Of a DNA stretch of 64,000 nucleotides, positions 52,801-64,000 are shown piece after piece. The stretch comes from Hydra vulgaris. Taxonomy: Eukaryota; Cnidaria; Hydrozoa; Anthoathecata; Hydridae. The position numbers and the translations under genes were made by a program. Below the pieces are notes generated by a model that saw only the letters and a list, made by a program, of their open reading frames with translations, had not been told where the DNA came from and did no database searches. The DNA lies in NCBI RefSeq assembly GCF_038396675.1, contig NC_088924.1, forward strand, positions 33,488,501 through 33,552,500, given 5' to 3'. The stretch's first letter is position 1, and every line of letters begins with the position of its first letter.

Positions 52801-55800
52801 TTGTTTGTGTAGTATCCAGAATTTCCAGGCATGTTGTCTCCTGTAAAACAAAAGTATTTTACGTCATCGATGACAAGAGGCAATTTTGTGTTATAGAGTT
52901 GGTTAACTAGTTTTCTGCTTCTTTTCTTTGCCTTTATTTGTTGTTCTATAGTGTATTTTGGAGTCTTTTCACGTTTTCTATATTTAATATTCATTTTTTT
53001 TAACTGACGACCAATTGTCAATTGATTTACACCGAATTTAATACCTATTTTTCTCTGACTGACCCCTTTTCGATTGTTGACAAGTCTCGTTAATTCGGCT
53101 TTCTTTTCTCTAGTCCAGGATGTCGGACGACCAGGGTGCTTTCTATCAGAAAACGATTGAACAGTTTCAATTTTTTTTAGGTTATCATATATTGAACTTT
53201 GAGCAAATCCTTTCTTTTCAAAATGATTTACGATTTTTTTTTTTTATATATTAGGTTTATTTAAAAAAACATTTTTAGTCGCTTTCGAAAAGATTCTCGT
53301 TCAGCTGCATTTAACCTCATTTTTAATAATTGTGTTTCAAATAATAAAGTTTATATTTTATAGAACGTTTATGCCTACGCATAAAACCACAAAAACTAAT
53401 TATTATGCTCAAATAATGAAATTAGGATTTGTCTGATAACTTCCGCATCACCCGTTACAGTTAAAATAAGATTGTTAAATAATAAAAGCTGCAATAATAA
53501 TAATATAAATATATAATTATAAAAACATTATAGTTATATTTTTATATAATTATTGTCATTAAATAGTTGCTAAAGTATAATGAAACTATAATACTCTATA
53601 ATAAACATATATTTACTGTTATTACAACATTAAATGAATTCTTAATTTTTACTTATTTTTATTACTGTCGTTATTTATTACAATTGATAATGTATTTGCA
53701 ATAATTATTTCACTATTAGAATTTATTCAAAAAGTGCGTTATGAAAAAAGAACCTTTTTAACTTTCTTCCTCTTTGTCAAACGAAATGTCACGTTTGAAT
53801 AAATACCTCTTTTTTCTGTAAAAAACATTTTTATAAAAAAATAATAAATAAACAACAATCTTGTTAGAATAAAACAAGGATATAATGTTATAATGTTTTT
53901 CTATAAAGCAAATGATTAAAAAATGTTTTGAAGCAAAGTTTTGAAATAAAAAAAAAAACTCTTTTTTTTTACATAAATGCATCACTTTAATCCAAGCAAA
54001 TTAATTTCATTTATATTGATTACTGGAAAAGAGTCAGTTTCAGCATTGCCCATCAAATCATCATCATCAAATCATCATCATCAAATCATCATCATTAAAT
54101 TATCATTATCAAATCATCGTCATCAAATCATCATCATTAAATTATCATCATCAAATCATCATCATCAAATCATCATCATCAAATCATCATCATCAAATCA
54201 TCATCATTAAATTATCATCATCAAATCATCATCATCAAATCATCATCATTAAATTATCATCATCAAATCATCATCATCAAATCATCATCATCAAATCATC
54301 ATCATCAAATCATCATCATCAAATTATCATTATCAAATCATTATCATCAAATATTGCGCATTAAGAACTACTCCATATTTAAAAATCTCATCACGCATCA
54401 GTTCACATCGTTGACAAGCAGTAACTCATTTTTACTTTAAAATGGTCACTAAGTATCCTGAAAGTGTGTTTGGTTTAAGGGAGGAAATATATTAAATATA
54501 ACTGGAAAAAATGCTTTATAGCACCTTTGTGAATAATTTAGAATAATTAGAGTAATCATGAGTTAATCTCTTTGAAATTTCTTCTTCGCTCAATTGGACA
54601 TCAAGGTATTTAGGAATTAAAATTATTTGTTATAATTATTAACCACGTTTAACATGTTTTGTCCATTTTATTCCATTCTACATATAAACGACAGGTATTC
54701 GTGGTGGTAAAAATTCTTGATGAAAAACTTTTAAATATGAAAATTCAATGCTTAAAAAGCATTTTTTATTTGTACATTTCACAAACTCTAACCTAGTTAG
54801 CTTGAGCTAACTAGGTTAGAGTTAGAGAATTTTTCTTCACGATAACAGGTGCTGCATTTTCTATAAAGCCACTACAAGTTTTACCACTAATTCCAAGATT
54901 TGATGTGTATTTATTCTTTTACTTTAATAACAGCGTAATATTTGTGTCTTTAACTGCAATCTTCTTTTGCAATGACTTTGAAAAGTTTCTGCAAAATTTT
55001 TTTGCAAAGATATTGGATCTAAAGTTTCTGTGAAATTACAACTTTTTAGCTCATGATCTTTGTCAACCATCAAACCTTTTGCGTCAAGATGACGTATTTA
55101 TAATGCTTGAGTGTTGTTATTTACTTAATTTCTTGCAAAAATATTTGAGGAATAATCAAACGTTGACGTATTTTTTTAAGTAATCCTTGAAAGCTTGATA
55201 AGTTGTGGACCGGAGATTCCACTCCCGCTTTCCCTATTTTGTTCACAAGAGGAGGGGGAAATAAAAATTGTTAAAAAATTGTTGATATAATTTAATTGAC
55301 TTTGGGAAAAAAATTGCTTTAAAAGTAATTTTGTTCCTAAACTCCTGCTTAAATATAATATAAATAAATATATTATAGTAATTTATAATAAATTGTAAAA
55401 ACTTATAACCTCAGTTATAAAGCTTTCTCATTTGAAATAATAAAAACATATTACATAGTTTGCTTTATGTGTAAAATTACGAATTTTATACGCGAAAGTA
55501 TTTTTACATGTAGAGTTTTTCCTAGTAGTTTTCGATGAATGTGTTCAATTATAAAATTAAAAATGCAAATAGTAAGTATTTAAAAGTAACTTCCCCAGCT
55601 ACAAGAGAAAGTTTTCAAAGTTTTTACTGTTTTTTATAGCTTCTGTGTGGGGAAATAAATTTTTATCACTTCTGTGTGGGGAAATAAATCTTTATTTCTT
55701 CTGTGAGGGGAAATAAATTTCCTGATTTTTTACTTTTTAACTTAAACTAATTTAAGACAAGGTTAAACATTTCAAAAAGATTGTTTGTGGTTAGCATAAC

Positions 55801-56350
55801 TTTTTTTTCTATTTGGTTTTGGTTAACCCAATATATTGTTTATAGCATTTATTTATGTTTATTTGAGTTAAAGGAGATCATACATTTGTAAATCACATTT
55901 TATATATAAATTCTCTGGGAACAAGCTGACCTTGTGGGAAGTTATTTCGAACATTTAAAACAATAAAATTTATTTTAAGGTCAACTTAGTAGTACAATGA
56001 TGTAAGAAAAGCAAGCAACTCTCAGAGAGCTACTGAATGAATTGTAACTAAACATTTTGAAAATTGAAAAACTCAAATATCATAAACTACTTTTGTAATG
56101 TTTAAGTTGTATACTATGTTGATCAGTTATATATGTGTATTCTTTTTTTTTAATGTAGGGATCCTCACCACTGGATTATCTTATTGATTACATGGACGGT
56201 TACACGGATTGTAAGATCAATACCAAGTCTCGATCTGGCTGTTCTGAAATACTTAATCCGAACAAAAAAATACAGAAAAAGGTGTTAATAGGTACTAAAA
56301 AAGGATGGTATCGTTTATATAAAAAAATGAGACATGAACACTATGATTAA
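49828..56350 (+). CDS. DUF885-family membrane-anchored putative metallopeptidase, six exons
   Basis: Exons 49828-50542, 50634-51249, 51421-51715, 51843-52083, 52280-52506 and 56159-56350 all have GT-AG borders. Phases join cleanly to a 761-aa protein without stops. Residues about 13-33 form a hydrophobic segment after a basic start (signal anchor or signal peptide), so the bulk probably faces outside or a lumen. Diagnostic DUF885 motifs are HEGRPGHHTQ (H533-E534, H539-H540; a HExxPGHH zinc-site-like motif), FTEGWALYAE (E574 in the EGWALYAE block), DTGLHYR at the exon 4 end, RYMSGPGQATAYMIGQ in exon 5 and QGSSPLDYL across exons 5/6. The family is regarded as putative zinc peptidases; substrate is unknown. 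The last intron (3.65 kb) holds a transposon fragment and repeats. No tandem paralogue is seen. Confidence 0.93.
51279..51345. repeat. 20-22-bp repeat in DUF885 intron 2
   Basis: Three copies of TTGTGGATAATCCTCACAA in direct order. Confidence 0.85.
52532..52618. repeat. About 21-bp repeat in DUF885 intron 5
   Basis: Units of TTATTACAATTATCTCCTAT type, four to five copies with changes, directly before the truncated transposon. Confidence 0.8.
52628..53455 (-). mobile_element. Second copy of the about-DD36E element, truncated
   Basis: The terminal repeat at 53428-53455 (reverse complement ACGGGTGATGCGGAAGTTAT) is followed by TA. The sequence matches the 7.0-kb element from its start to about position 7826 of that copy, then stops at 52628; the C-terminal part and the other end are gone. 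The transposase frame here is uninterrupted at the SRKLVNQLYNTKLPL join, where the first copy has an extra A. It has its own stop: a leucine codon is TAA near 52737. Inserted antisense in intron 5 of the DUF885 gene. Confidence 0.9.
53456..54047. other. Intron 5 of DUF885 gene, nothing recognised
   Basis: AT-rich, with A-tracts and no coding signature. Confidence 0.45.
54048..54353. repeat. 14-bp ATC-rich tandem repeat
   Basis: The unit AAATCATCATCATC is repeated about 20 times, with ATTAAATT and GTC variants. The His/Ser/Ile-rich open frame is an artefact. Confidence 0.95.
54354..56158. other. Intron 5 of DUF885 gene, 3' part
   Basis: Holds a perfect inverted repeat with 19-bp arms and a 2-nt spacer (54784-54802, 54805-54823; arm AACTCTAACCTAGTTAGCT). 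There is also a triplicated unit of about 30-33 bp around TTCTGTGTGGGGAAATAAAT (55638-55721). No coding. Confidence 0.6.
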
Positions 56351-58249
56351 TAGCATCAATAAAAGAAGCCATTTAAGCATTAAAAACATTGCTAGGTATC
56401 ATAAATCAATTAGTAATTTACAGAACCGTTTTAACTTAGTTCTTAATAATAATAAACACAGACTTTAAAGATAAAGCTACTAAAATCAGAAAAAAATATT
56501 TTAAAAAACTTGTTTGTTTTTTGTGTGTTTGGCTCGTGATAAATATTTATATTACCATTTAGTGTTAATTCTTATATAAATAACTTTGTATATTAATGTC
56601 ATTGTTTGGATGTCTGAGTGAATATGTTTAGATGTCTGAATAATTGTTTATGTTTTTTAGTAGAACGGAAGAAAGTTTTAGTTTTAGACTCTTGCCACAA
56701 AGTTTTTTTTTACTATATTATTCAAATCAAAACTTATTCAAATTTAATTTAAATACTTATTCAAATTTTATTTATAAGTTGTTTTTTTTTTTTTTTTTTT
56801 GTAATAGAAAAATACATTTTGAGATTCAGTGTTATACTATTGATAGAAAGCAATACGTAATTATTAACAAATCCGAGTGTGTTAATCCAAACCCGAGCAG
56901 CAAAATTTAGTTTGTCAAACGTTGGTAAACGCAATTGTTATTGTTGTGCTAATAAAGTATTACATTTGAACGTATTTTGGTGTTGGATTGCATATCATAT
57001 TTCATATCTCTGATCACAAAACTAAATAACCACAATAAAGAAAAGACTGATTTGGATAAACTTAGGGTTATATTTTTATAATGTATGAGATGTAACACAG
57101 ATGTAACTGTTTTAGAATTGTTAATATGCTTATTTTTGATGAAACTAGAAATTATTTATAATTGGTTAGTTTTTATATAAAAGTTATAAAACTTCCTATT
57201 GCAATTTTACATCTCATCAAAGTAAAGGTCTTCTTGGGTATATAAATGTAAACACTTTATCAAGAACATTAAACTCATTTCTGTCTAACAACGTTCAAAC
57301 TTTTCTCTTTGAAATTAAATTTAAAACGCTTAATTGCTAATCATATTTAATTAACTTTTTTTTCAATTGTCCTAAAAGAAGAGGAGGAGCTCTCAAAGAA
57401 TGATGAGAAACTTTTGAATTTAAATGCTATCATATAAAGATTAAAGACTAATAGGCAATTTTTAATTCAAAACCTGACGGTCAATAAACAAAAGAGTTTC
57501 TTTACCTTTTTTCTCTTACCGTCATGGTCAATAAACAAAAGAGTTTCTTTACCTTTATCAATGTAATAATATAATCAAGCAACCATTATGCTTTAAATTA
57601 ATTATAAAAACCTTCGTGTAAAGATCTTGTCGATAAAAAAAAGTTTGTTCCTAGCATTTGAATTGTATCTGTACTGGTGCCAGGTACCATCAAATGGATC
57701 TTTATACAATGCTCAGATCTACCACATTAATTTTATCTCATTAAAAAATAAGTATATAAGTTTTTCTGAAACTTTTTATCGAACAATATCGGATAACTAC
57801 CAACTGTTAAACATTCAATTTTCATTTCACTTTTATTTTGACAATAATGGGGACGTATGAATAAAGGAAGCGTCATTAGATTTCTATTTATAAAGGAAGC
57901 ATCATTAGATTTCTGTTTATGAATCTGTCAAAAGACTTTATTCTTTATAACTTCGATTATTGCTAAGTTTGAAGCTTATAGATTTTTGAAGTCTATAGAA
58001 ATTTGAAGATTTTTGAAGTTTATAGAAGTTTGAAGAATTTCTACTGAAAACCTCTCTGTTATCATACCTTTCTGCATTTAAATCGAAACTGAGATTACAC
58101 GAGATGAGATTACATGAGATGAGATTGTTAAGAAAAAGTAACGATATATGTTTGTATAATTGTTATCTTTAACATTTTAATACAATTATAATGTAACAAT
58201 TTAACGTAAAAATTTGGTAAATATTTTTATTTTTATATATGTATACATA
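56351..58249. other. 3' flank of the DUF885 gene; short direct duplications
   Basis: GGTCAATAAACAAAAGAGTT (57479, 57524) marks a 45-bp tandem duplication. AAAGGAAGCATCATTAGATT-type units repeat at 57863 and 57892. GAGATGAGATTACA repeats at 58100. No gene is recognised. Confidence 0.5.
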
Positions 58250-58251
58250 TA

Positions 58252-59619
58252 CAGTTATGGCCATTGAAATCCGACCACTGCTGAATATAAAGAAAAACAG
58301 TCTATGCATGCGAATAATCAATTTATTTTCTTCCCTGACTTCAATGATTAGTTAATTAGCTTTTAGCCAATCACATTAGCGTTTATTTTATTGCACTGTA
58401 AAATTTATTAAGCTATATATCTCATTGTAGGGTATGGATTATCATTTAACTGTCACAATTTAATTATGACTACGAAGGAAGGTCTTCATGCTAATATTAA
58501 ACTTTTATGGGAGGATGGTGCAAGTGAGCGTCAGATATCAGCAAAATTGAGAATGCCAAAATCTACTGTTCATGATATTATACAACTAATCAAAGACACG
58601 GGATCCACTGCGCCCAGAAAACGTTTTGGTAAAGCTAGAATTACTAGCAAACAAACAGACAATATGATACGCAGGGCTGCTGTGAGAGATCCAACAATAT
58701 CCAGCACACAAATCAGGGCAGATCTACCTAATGACGTTACAATCAGCACTCGAACAATTAGAAGACGTTTATTGAAAGATGCAGGTCTACGTTCTCGTCG
58801 TCCAGCCCTCAAACCGCGACTGTCTTTAAAGAACATCCGTGATAGGATCGCATTTTGTAGAGCTCATAGACACTGGTCAATAACCAAATGGCGCCAGGTA
58901 ATGTTTAGCGACGAGACACAAATAAAGCAATTCGCTCCGCATAAGTCATTAGTTCGTCGCCCACCTAATCAGCGTTTTAATGCATGGTATACCGTACCAG
59001 CTGTCAAGCAATGTCCTTCAATTATGGTGTGGGGCGCAATAGCTTCATCTGGTCGATGTGGTATTTATTTAATGCAGAAGGGACAGACTGTTAACTCCCA
59101 ACAATATCTAAAAATCCTTCAAGAAAAGGTTCCAAATTTGATGGAAATTCGTCGTTGCAAAATATTCCAGCATGATGGGGCATCGTGTCACCAATCTCGT
59201 CTTGTAAAATCTTGGTTAGAGGATCACAACGTTCAGGTTCTGGGTCCTTGGCCGGGATCATCCCCAGACTTGAACCCAATCGAAAATTGCTGGGTCAAGT
59301 TAAAGTCAGCAGTATCCAGAACTAATCCTACATCACTGGACGATCTAGCGCACAAAATTCGTCAAGCTTGGATTACTGAAATAACGCCAGAATATTGTCA
59401 GGCTCTTGTGGATTCAATGCCAGATCGCATTAATGCAGTCTTAAAAGCACATGGTGGTGCCACTAAATATTAAAAACATTGAATATGTACGATATGTTAC
59501 ATTATAATCATTAATTGTTACTGTTATTCTTTTATTGCTATAATACAATTGTTTATTACTACATTAAACTAGTTTTAAGTAAAATGATACTGGTGGTCGG
59601 ATTTCAATGGCCATAACTG
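58252..59619 (+). mobile_element. DD35E Tc1-like element, complete
   Basis: Perfect 27-bp terminal inverted repeats start CAGTTATGGCCATTGAAATC (58252-58278; reverse complement 59593-59619). TA lies on both sides (58250-58251, 59620-59621). Length 1368 bp, with one intact transposase frame. The left flank is a TA-rich stretch. Confidence 0.97.
58466..59473 (+). CDS. Tc1-like transposase, DD35E, intact
   Basis: 335 aa, standard length. Residues about 5-45 form the first helix-turn-helix (ASERQISAKLRMPKSTVHDI). A basic hinge (RKRFGKARIT) follows at about 51-60, and a second helix-turn-helix at about 65-110 (ISSTQIRADLPN, STRTIRRRLLKDAG). The catalytic residues are D149 (QVMFSDETQIK), D237 (IFQHDGASCHQS) and E273 (PDLNPIENCW). 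There are 35 residues between D237 and E273, one more than classical DD34E Tc1, because of the extra residue in LGPWPGSSPD. The conserved SIMVWGAI block is present. The start at 58466 lies 214 bp inside the left end. No stop or shift. It would excise and insert its own element at TA sites. Confidence 0.96.
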   Translation: MTTKEGLHANIKLLWEDGASERQISAKLRMPKSTVHDIIQLIKDTGSTAPRKRFGKARITSKQTDNMIRRAAVRDPTISSTQIRADLPNDVTISTRTIRRRLLKDAGLRSRRPALKPRLSLKNIRDRIAFCRAHRHWSITKWRQVMFSDETQIKQFAPHKSLVRRPPNQRFNAWYTVPAVKQCPSIMVWGAIASSGRCGIYLMQKGQTVNSQQYLKILQEKVPNLMEIRRCKIFQHDGASCHQSRLVKSWLEDHNVQVLGPWPGSSPDLNPIENCWVKLKSAVSRTNPTSLDDLAHKIRQAWITEITPEYCQALVDSMPDRINAVLKAHGGATKY

Positions 59620-59621
59620 TA

Positions 59622-60013
59622 TATGTATGACAATGTAAAGCGGTTCTTGATGATAAGACCTTTTGGTCTTCTGCAAGTTTCCCGCGTTATTCTTTCAGTT
59701 TGTATTACAGAAGTTTGTTTATAATTTATGTTTGTAATTTTTTATATTTATATGTATATTCAATCTTAACGAATCTTTATTATGTAATTACGAAAATGTG
59801 TACTATAGAACAAAAATAAATTTAAAAAAAAAGAAAAAAAAAAAGATAAAGATTAGGATCTTCTTTTTCGGAATGTTTAATCTGCAGCACCTCAAAGTTT
59901 AATATTGGAAATAAAATTTTTTAATATTTTAAAATTATAATTTATTAATGATTTTTTATTTATTTATTAGGATACTTTGTTGCAACTTGATTATTTATTA
60001 GGATACTTTGTTG
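59622..60013. other. No gene seen
   Basis: AT-rich spacer. A TTATTTATTAGGATACTTTG duplication at 59962/59989 precedes the inverted repeat. Confidence 0.45.
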
Positions 60014-60014
60014 C

Positions 60015-60321
60015 AAAAAAATGGTACAAAAAACCAACGCAAAAAGTCTCCAAATAAAACTAAGTCTTAATGTTCAAAACCTCGTCAACAAGTTGTAAGT
60101 TCAGTTGTTGACAAAGTAATAAGTTTTGTTGTTAGAAAATCTACGATTTTGCTAACAACAAAACTTACAATTTTGCTGACGACAAAACTTACAACTTTTC
60201 TGACGGCAAAACTTATTACTTTGTCAACAACTGAACTTACAACTTGTTGACGAGGTTTTGAACATTAAGACTTAGTTTTATTTGGAGACTTTTTGCGTTG
60301 GTTTTTTGTACCATTTTTTTT
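60015..60321. repeat. Perfect 114-bp inverted repeat with 78-bp centre
   Basis: The left arm 60015-60128 and right arm 60207-60320 are exact reverse complements by eye (arm begins AAAAAAATGGTACAAAAAAC). The centre holds a smaller foldback (TTGTTAG to CTAACAA) and two tandem copies of CAAAACTTACAA plus TTTTGCTGACGA-type. It may be a foldback/MITE-like unit. Terminal duplication is not clear. Confidence 0.93.
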
Positions 60322-62285
60322 GAAATTAAGTATTTGTATATCTTCATGCCTTTATTTTTTATTTTAATTAATGATTTTATTCGTGGTGTTATCCAATTAT
60401 TTAAATATGTTTTAGTTATAAAAATTTTTGTTTTATCCGCTTTTTTGCAATTAGATAAAAATAAAGAATTGAGAAAATATTTTTACAGAAAAATTATTAA
60501 ATTTTTGTTTCATCTATAGCAGGGTGTATAGTAGGGTGTCTTAAAAATCACTATAGTTGCGTTTGGAATAGTTGTTATAAAAGTAAGTTATCATATATAA
60601 AAAGTGGTACATAAAAATATGAGAAATATATTATACAGTAAAATTAGGGCCCCAAAATCCAATTGTGTAAAAGGGTGGGTGGCGAATTAAAAAAAACCTC
60701 TACTGTTATAATTAAGAATCAAATTCATCAGTTTTAAATTTTTCTTTTCAATCTAGTTCAAGAAACAACAAAAACTTTTCTCACCGTTTGAGACAGGTAG
60801 ACACTATGCTTTTTGTTACTGTTGTTTCCAAGTTCCAATCTCCACAATTTAAATAAAATATTCTCATTTGACACCACAATATATATATATAAAAATTTTA
60901 AGCTTGCTTTGGAGATGAAATATCCAGCAACTGCTGATAAATGTTTTTATAAAAAAACTGATATAAAAACCTAGTCTTTCATAAAAAGTAAACTAATCTT
61001 TCATTTATACAAATATGCAAGTAGCATTTTTAAATACTGCTACACATAATATAAAACATAATTGTTAATAACACCTTGAGGAACCCTTGCACTTGAATAC
61101 TCGGAAAACGTTATTATAAGGAATATCTTTTTTTTTTCTTAAGGTTAGAATAGACTACAGAAGATAGTGTGGCACTTTATTACCACAGTAGAGAGAACTA
61201 GGTTTTTTCTACTTGGATAATGAGGTGCTAAACCTCTTTTTGCATCAACCCCTGCTTGTAATAAAGCTAAATTTATGGGAAATGATATATGTTTATTGAT
61301 CTTTCAACTAACTCAAAGGAAACTAAAGTTGATAAAAATAGAAGAAAAGATTACAAAAAATGGTATCATTGTGTAGCAACATTTTACGTTCCCTGGTAAT
61401 TTTTTGGTATTAGCAAGGTACTTAAAAAGGTTTTAAAAGTGACTAAACAGATCCTCATAAACAACCTTATGCGAATTGTTATAGAAAAGTGTCTAACTAA
61501 CGTATTAATTAAAAAAATAATTATGAACAGAAAAAAAAATTATTATGATTTATGAACAGATTCAGAAAAAAAGTGATTATTATGAAACTGATATTAGAGG
61601 TTACATAATTATTGACAAGAGTACTTACTTGCATGATTTTATATTTCTGAGATGATATAACTATTAACAAAAACACTCATTTGCATGATTTTGTTAGGAA
61701 AAACAGTTGGTACCTTTTTTATAGTTAGTATTAGTAAGCAAGATATTCTCTTTTGGACTCCTGATGGAAAATTTAAATATCTTTATCGTAGACTAAAATA
61801 TTTCAAATACTTGGTGTTAAATATTCAATAAATAAATAACGGCTCTAAAAAATATGCTGGTTCAAGATTTCCAGGCAGAGAGTCATTTTGAAGCCAGAAG
61901 AAAAAAATATCATCGTGTTTGCTAAAAAAAAAAAAAAAAAAAGAGGAGAATGTACTAAGAGAATAAAAAATTTCTCTCATTTAAAAAATATTACTCTTGA
62001 GGAAAAAATGTTTTATATAATTTAAATTTAAATTTCAATGCAACTCTAGCAAAAGTATTTTGAAATTTAAATAATTAAATTTTTTTTTTTCAGATTTTGT
62101 TTTATTAATTAAAAACTAGATATTTTCAAAAATAAAAAATGAAAATCTACATCAAGCACTTTCTAAAGGTTTTCAGACTTTAAATTTGACGTTTATTTTT
62201 TATTAAAGGTTTATAACCATGTTTATAAACCATGGTTATAAACCAGGCTTTTCAAAAGTTTAAAACATATTATGCAGAATATATA
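60322..62285. other. No gene seen
   Basis: AT-rich. Includes a 14-bp-arm hairpin at 62208-62244 (GGTTTATAACCATG). No recognisable coding. Confidence 0.45.
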
Positions 62286-62422
62286 GAAAAGTTTGGGTGT
62301 CCCAAAAATGCAACACTTTAACAGGCTTTTCAAAAGTTTTAAACATATTACGCGGAATATGTTTTAAACCTTTTGAAAAACCTCTTAATATGTTGCATTT
62401 TTGGACATCCAAATCTTTCTAT
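62286..62422. repeat. Foldback hairpin, two-part arms
   Basis: The inner arms CTTTTCAAAAGTTTTAAACA (62322) and TGTTTTAAACCTTTTGAAAA (62360) flank ATTACGCGGAAT. The outer arms AGAAAAGTTTGGGTGTCC (62286) and GGACATCCAAATCTTTCT (62403) pair imperfectly. A related copy of the inner arm lies at 62247-62282. Confidence 0.75.
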
Positions 62423-62913
62423 AAAATAACAAATGTTGTATGTATTTTAGCATTCCTAAATCATTCAATCCTGACTAAATTTCACTCAAATGATTTAAAA
62501 GATTATGGGAATAAAACGAACCATCTTTTATCGTCTATGTTGAAATTCAGCAATTTTTTTATTTTTTCTTAGGGTTAGAATGAAAACTTAATATTGAAAT
62601 TTTATAAATAAGCTTTTTATTACCAAGCCATCTCTTCTAGCCAATCAATGCCATCTCTAATTTGAGACAATTCATTTTATTTTTTAATAGCTAAAAATTT
62701 AAAATATAAGGTTGAAAAAATTCTAACCCTCTTTTTTTACACTTACAAATTTAGTATATTAAAGTAAAAAAGTAAATATTAGCCCCTGAATCATTTGAAT
62801 CATTGCCTCTTTATATTTTTTTTCTTTAAATATTTGTGTACTTTTTTCCGGTACTAAAAAGTTAAAATTTGATATAAAAGTTGGTAAAAATTGCAACACG
62901 ACAAATTATTATT
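62423..62913. other. No gene seen
   Basis: AT-rich, no coding signature. Confidence 0.45.
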
Positions 62914-63100
62914 GCGGCCATGGCGCTTTGTTAGTTGGAGCGCTTGCTTTATAAGCAGGATATCCAGGCTCGAAACGAGCTCTGGACATATTTTTGCGTC
63001 GTGGTAAGAAAGGAGGCGTGAACTTCCTGGTTAAATGCACTTCCGCGGAGCTCTGTGACAAGACTGCTTGGACTTCTGGGGGCACCTAAAAAAAAAAAAA
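62914..63100 (+). mobile_element. tRNA-derived SINE, copy 3
   Basis: Head GCGGCCATGGCGC, degraded A-box (TTGTTAGTTGGAGCGC), B-box GGCTCGAAACG, the family body, then GGGGGCACCT and an A-tract of 13. The same orientation as copy 2. Confidence 0.9.
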
Positions 63101-64000
63101 TTGATTTAACTGTTGAAATAGCTTTAAACATTTGTAACTCATAAAAAACATTTTTTAGTTAAAATAAATTGTCCCACGAATTTTGATGAAGTTTATTTTA
63201 AAATAATAAAAAAATTAATAAGATTCTTAAGGAGAGCTTCCTTAAAATTTTTTTCAAAATTGTATTCGAGGAGAGGGTTATTAGGGTTTAAGAAGGGTAT
63301 ATACCCTTCTTAAACACTAATATAAATATGCAAAAATCCATAATAAATATGCTTCAATGTCTTAAAATATTTAAAATCTAAATCAATCAATGAAAACTCC
63401 TTCAAACAATTTAAGAATCTTTTTAAAAATTGCGTTATTTGAAATCTAGAACTGCAATCAAATTCGCTTTATCGTTCGCAAACGATGCATATGACTTGTT
63501 CCTCAAATTTGCAAACAACTTGAAATAGCGTTTCTAGAAAAATTACTATAGTCATTTCGTCATTGTTTTGTATTTTGTTTATTTTCCCGTGAAAGAATGT
63601 TTACTTTACATATACATATATCAAACTTAATTACTGGAGGGCCGTCCCGAGGGGGAAAGAGCGTAGGGGTTGTCTTATTCCCCCCACCTTATTCCACCCC
63701 ACTCTCCTCCTAGGAAAATTTTATTCAAAAATTAGTTGGCAAATTCGGACATTGGAATTGGCAAATTTAAATCTTTAGGCACATTTTGCCTTTTAAAAAA
63801 TTCTACATAACCATAACATAAAAATATATGTATATATAAAAAACAATAAGAAATGAAATAGGACATAACTAATAAAATAAAGAAATAGAAAATAAAAAAT
63901 AATTAAGAAGTGTTAAAACGATTGAGAAATATATAAACAAAAATTCTTGAATAAAATATTAAAATAAATCTTCATAATCAATAAAATTCACAAGATGAAA
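63101..64000. other. No gene; palindrome and a possible hAT terminus
   Basis: A perfect 30-bp palindrome lies at 63286-63315 (GTTTAAGAAGGGTAT and its complement, no spacer). GGAGGGCCGTCCCGAGGGGG at 63637-63656 followed by C-rich DNA resembles a hAT-type terminus, but no partner end is in the window. Confidence 0.45.

Noticed and set aside
53977..54210. Ser/His/Ile-rich open frame
   Set aside because: Encoded by the 14-bp ATC-rich tandem repeat.

Overview
The window reads as AT-rich eukaryotic nuclear DNA from an invertebrate, most likely a Hydra-like cnidarian. That assignment is inference. It rests on strong A+T bias, very long (TA)n arrays, small genes with GT-AG introns, and a dense mix of Tc1/mariner, hAT, piggyBac, pogo, CR1-like LINE, Ty3/gypsy and tRNA-derived SINE sequences. 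No bacterial, organellar or viral gene layout is present.

Only two ordinary host genes are supported, both on the + strand. One is a two-exon NHL-repeat (beta-propeller) protein (30493-34810, 311 aa). The other is a six-exon DUF885-family membrane-anchored putative metallopeptidase (49828-56350, 761 aa), with all splice phases compatible. Both have one intron of more than 3 kb loaded with repeats and transposon remnants.

The rest is mobile DNA. At 6.6-9.2 kb a CR1-like LINE remnant is split by a Tc1/mariner-superfamily element with about DD36E spacing; a truncated copy of that element lies in the last intron of the DUF885 gene. At 9.8-23.5 kb there is a nested stack. Pogo-type ends and a pogo-type transposase C-terminus with a PHD-like finger enclose a decayed hAT gene and a DD34E Tc1 element. 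The Tc1 element is itself split by an intact DD37D (maT-type) mariner and a Ty3/gypsy retrotransposon. Removing both insertions in thought, with one copy of each target duplication, restores the Tc1 reading frame across the junction. At 26.8-28.0 kb lies a ZMYM-type hAT remnant with a SINE inside. At 37.1-40.1 kb is a decayed DNA transposon of a multicopy family I cannot name, with terminal repeats and a 6-bp target duplication. At 42.3-46.0 kb is a complete-ended but internally deleted piggyBac element. At 46.35-46.55 kb is a MITE. At 58.25-59.62 kb is an intact DD35E Tc1-like element with perfect terminal repeats.

Another pattern is the number of perfect inverted repeats with tiny spacers, including 40-bp arms with a 2-nt gap, and a 114-bp perfect inverted repeat at 60.0-60.3 kb. 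The two intact transposases (15771-16790 minus, 58466-59473 plus) are the likeliest still-functional mobile genes. All family calls come from motif reading; no database search was run.
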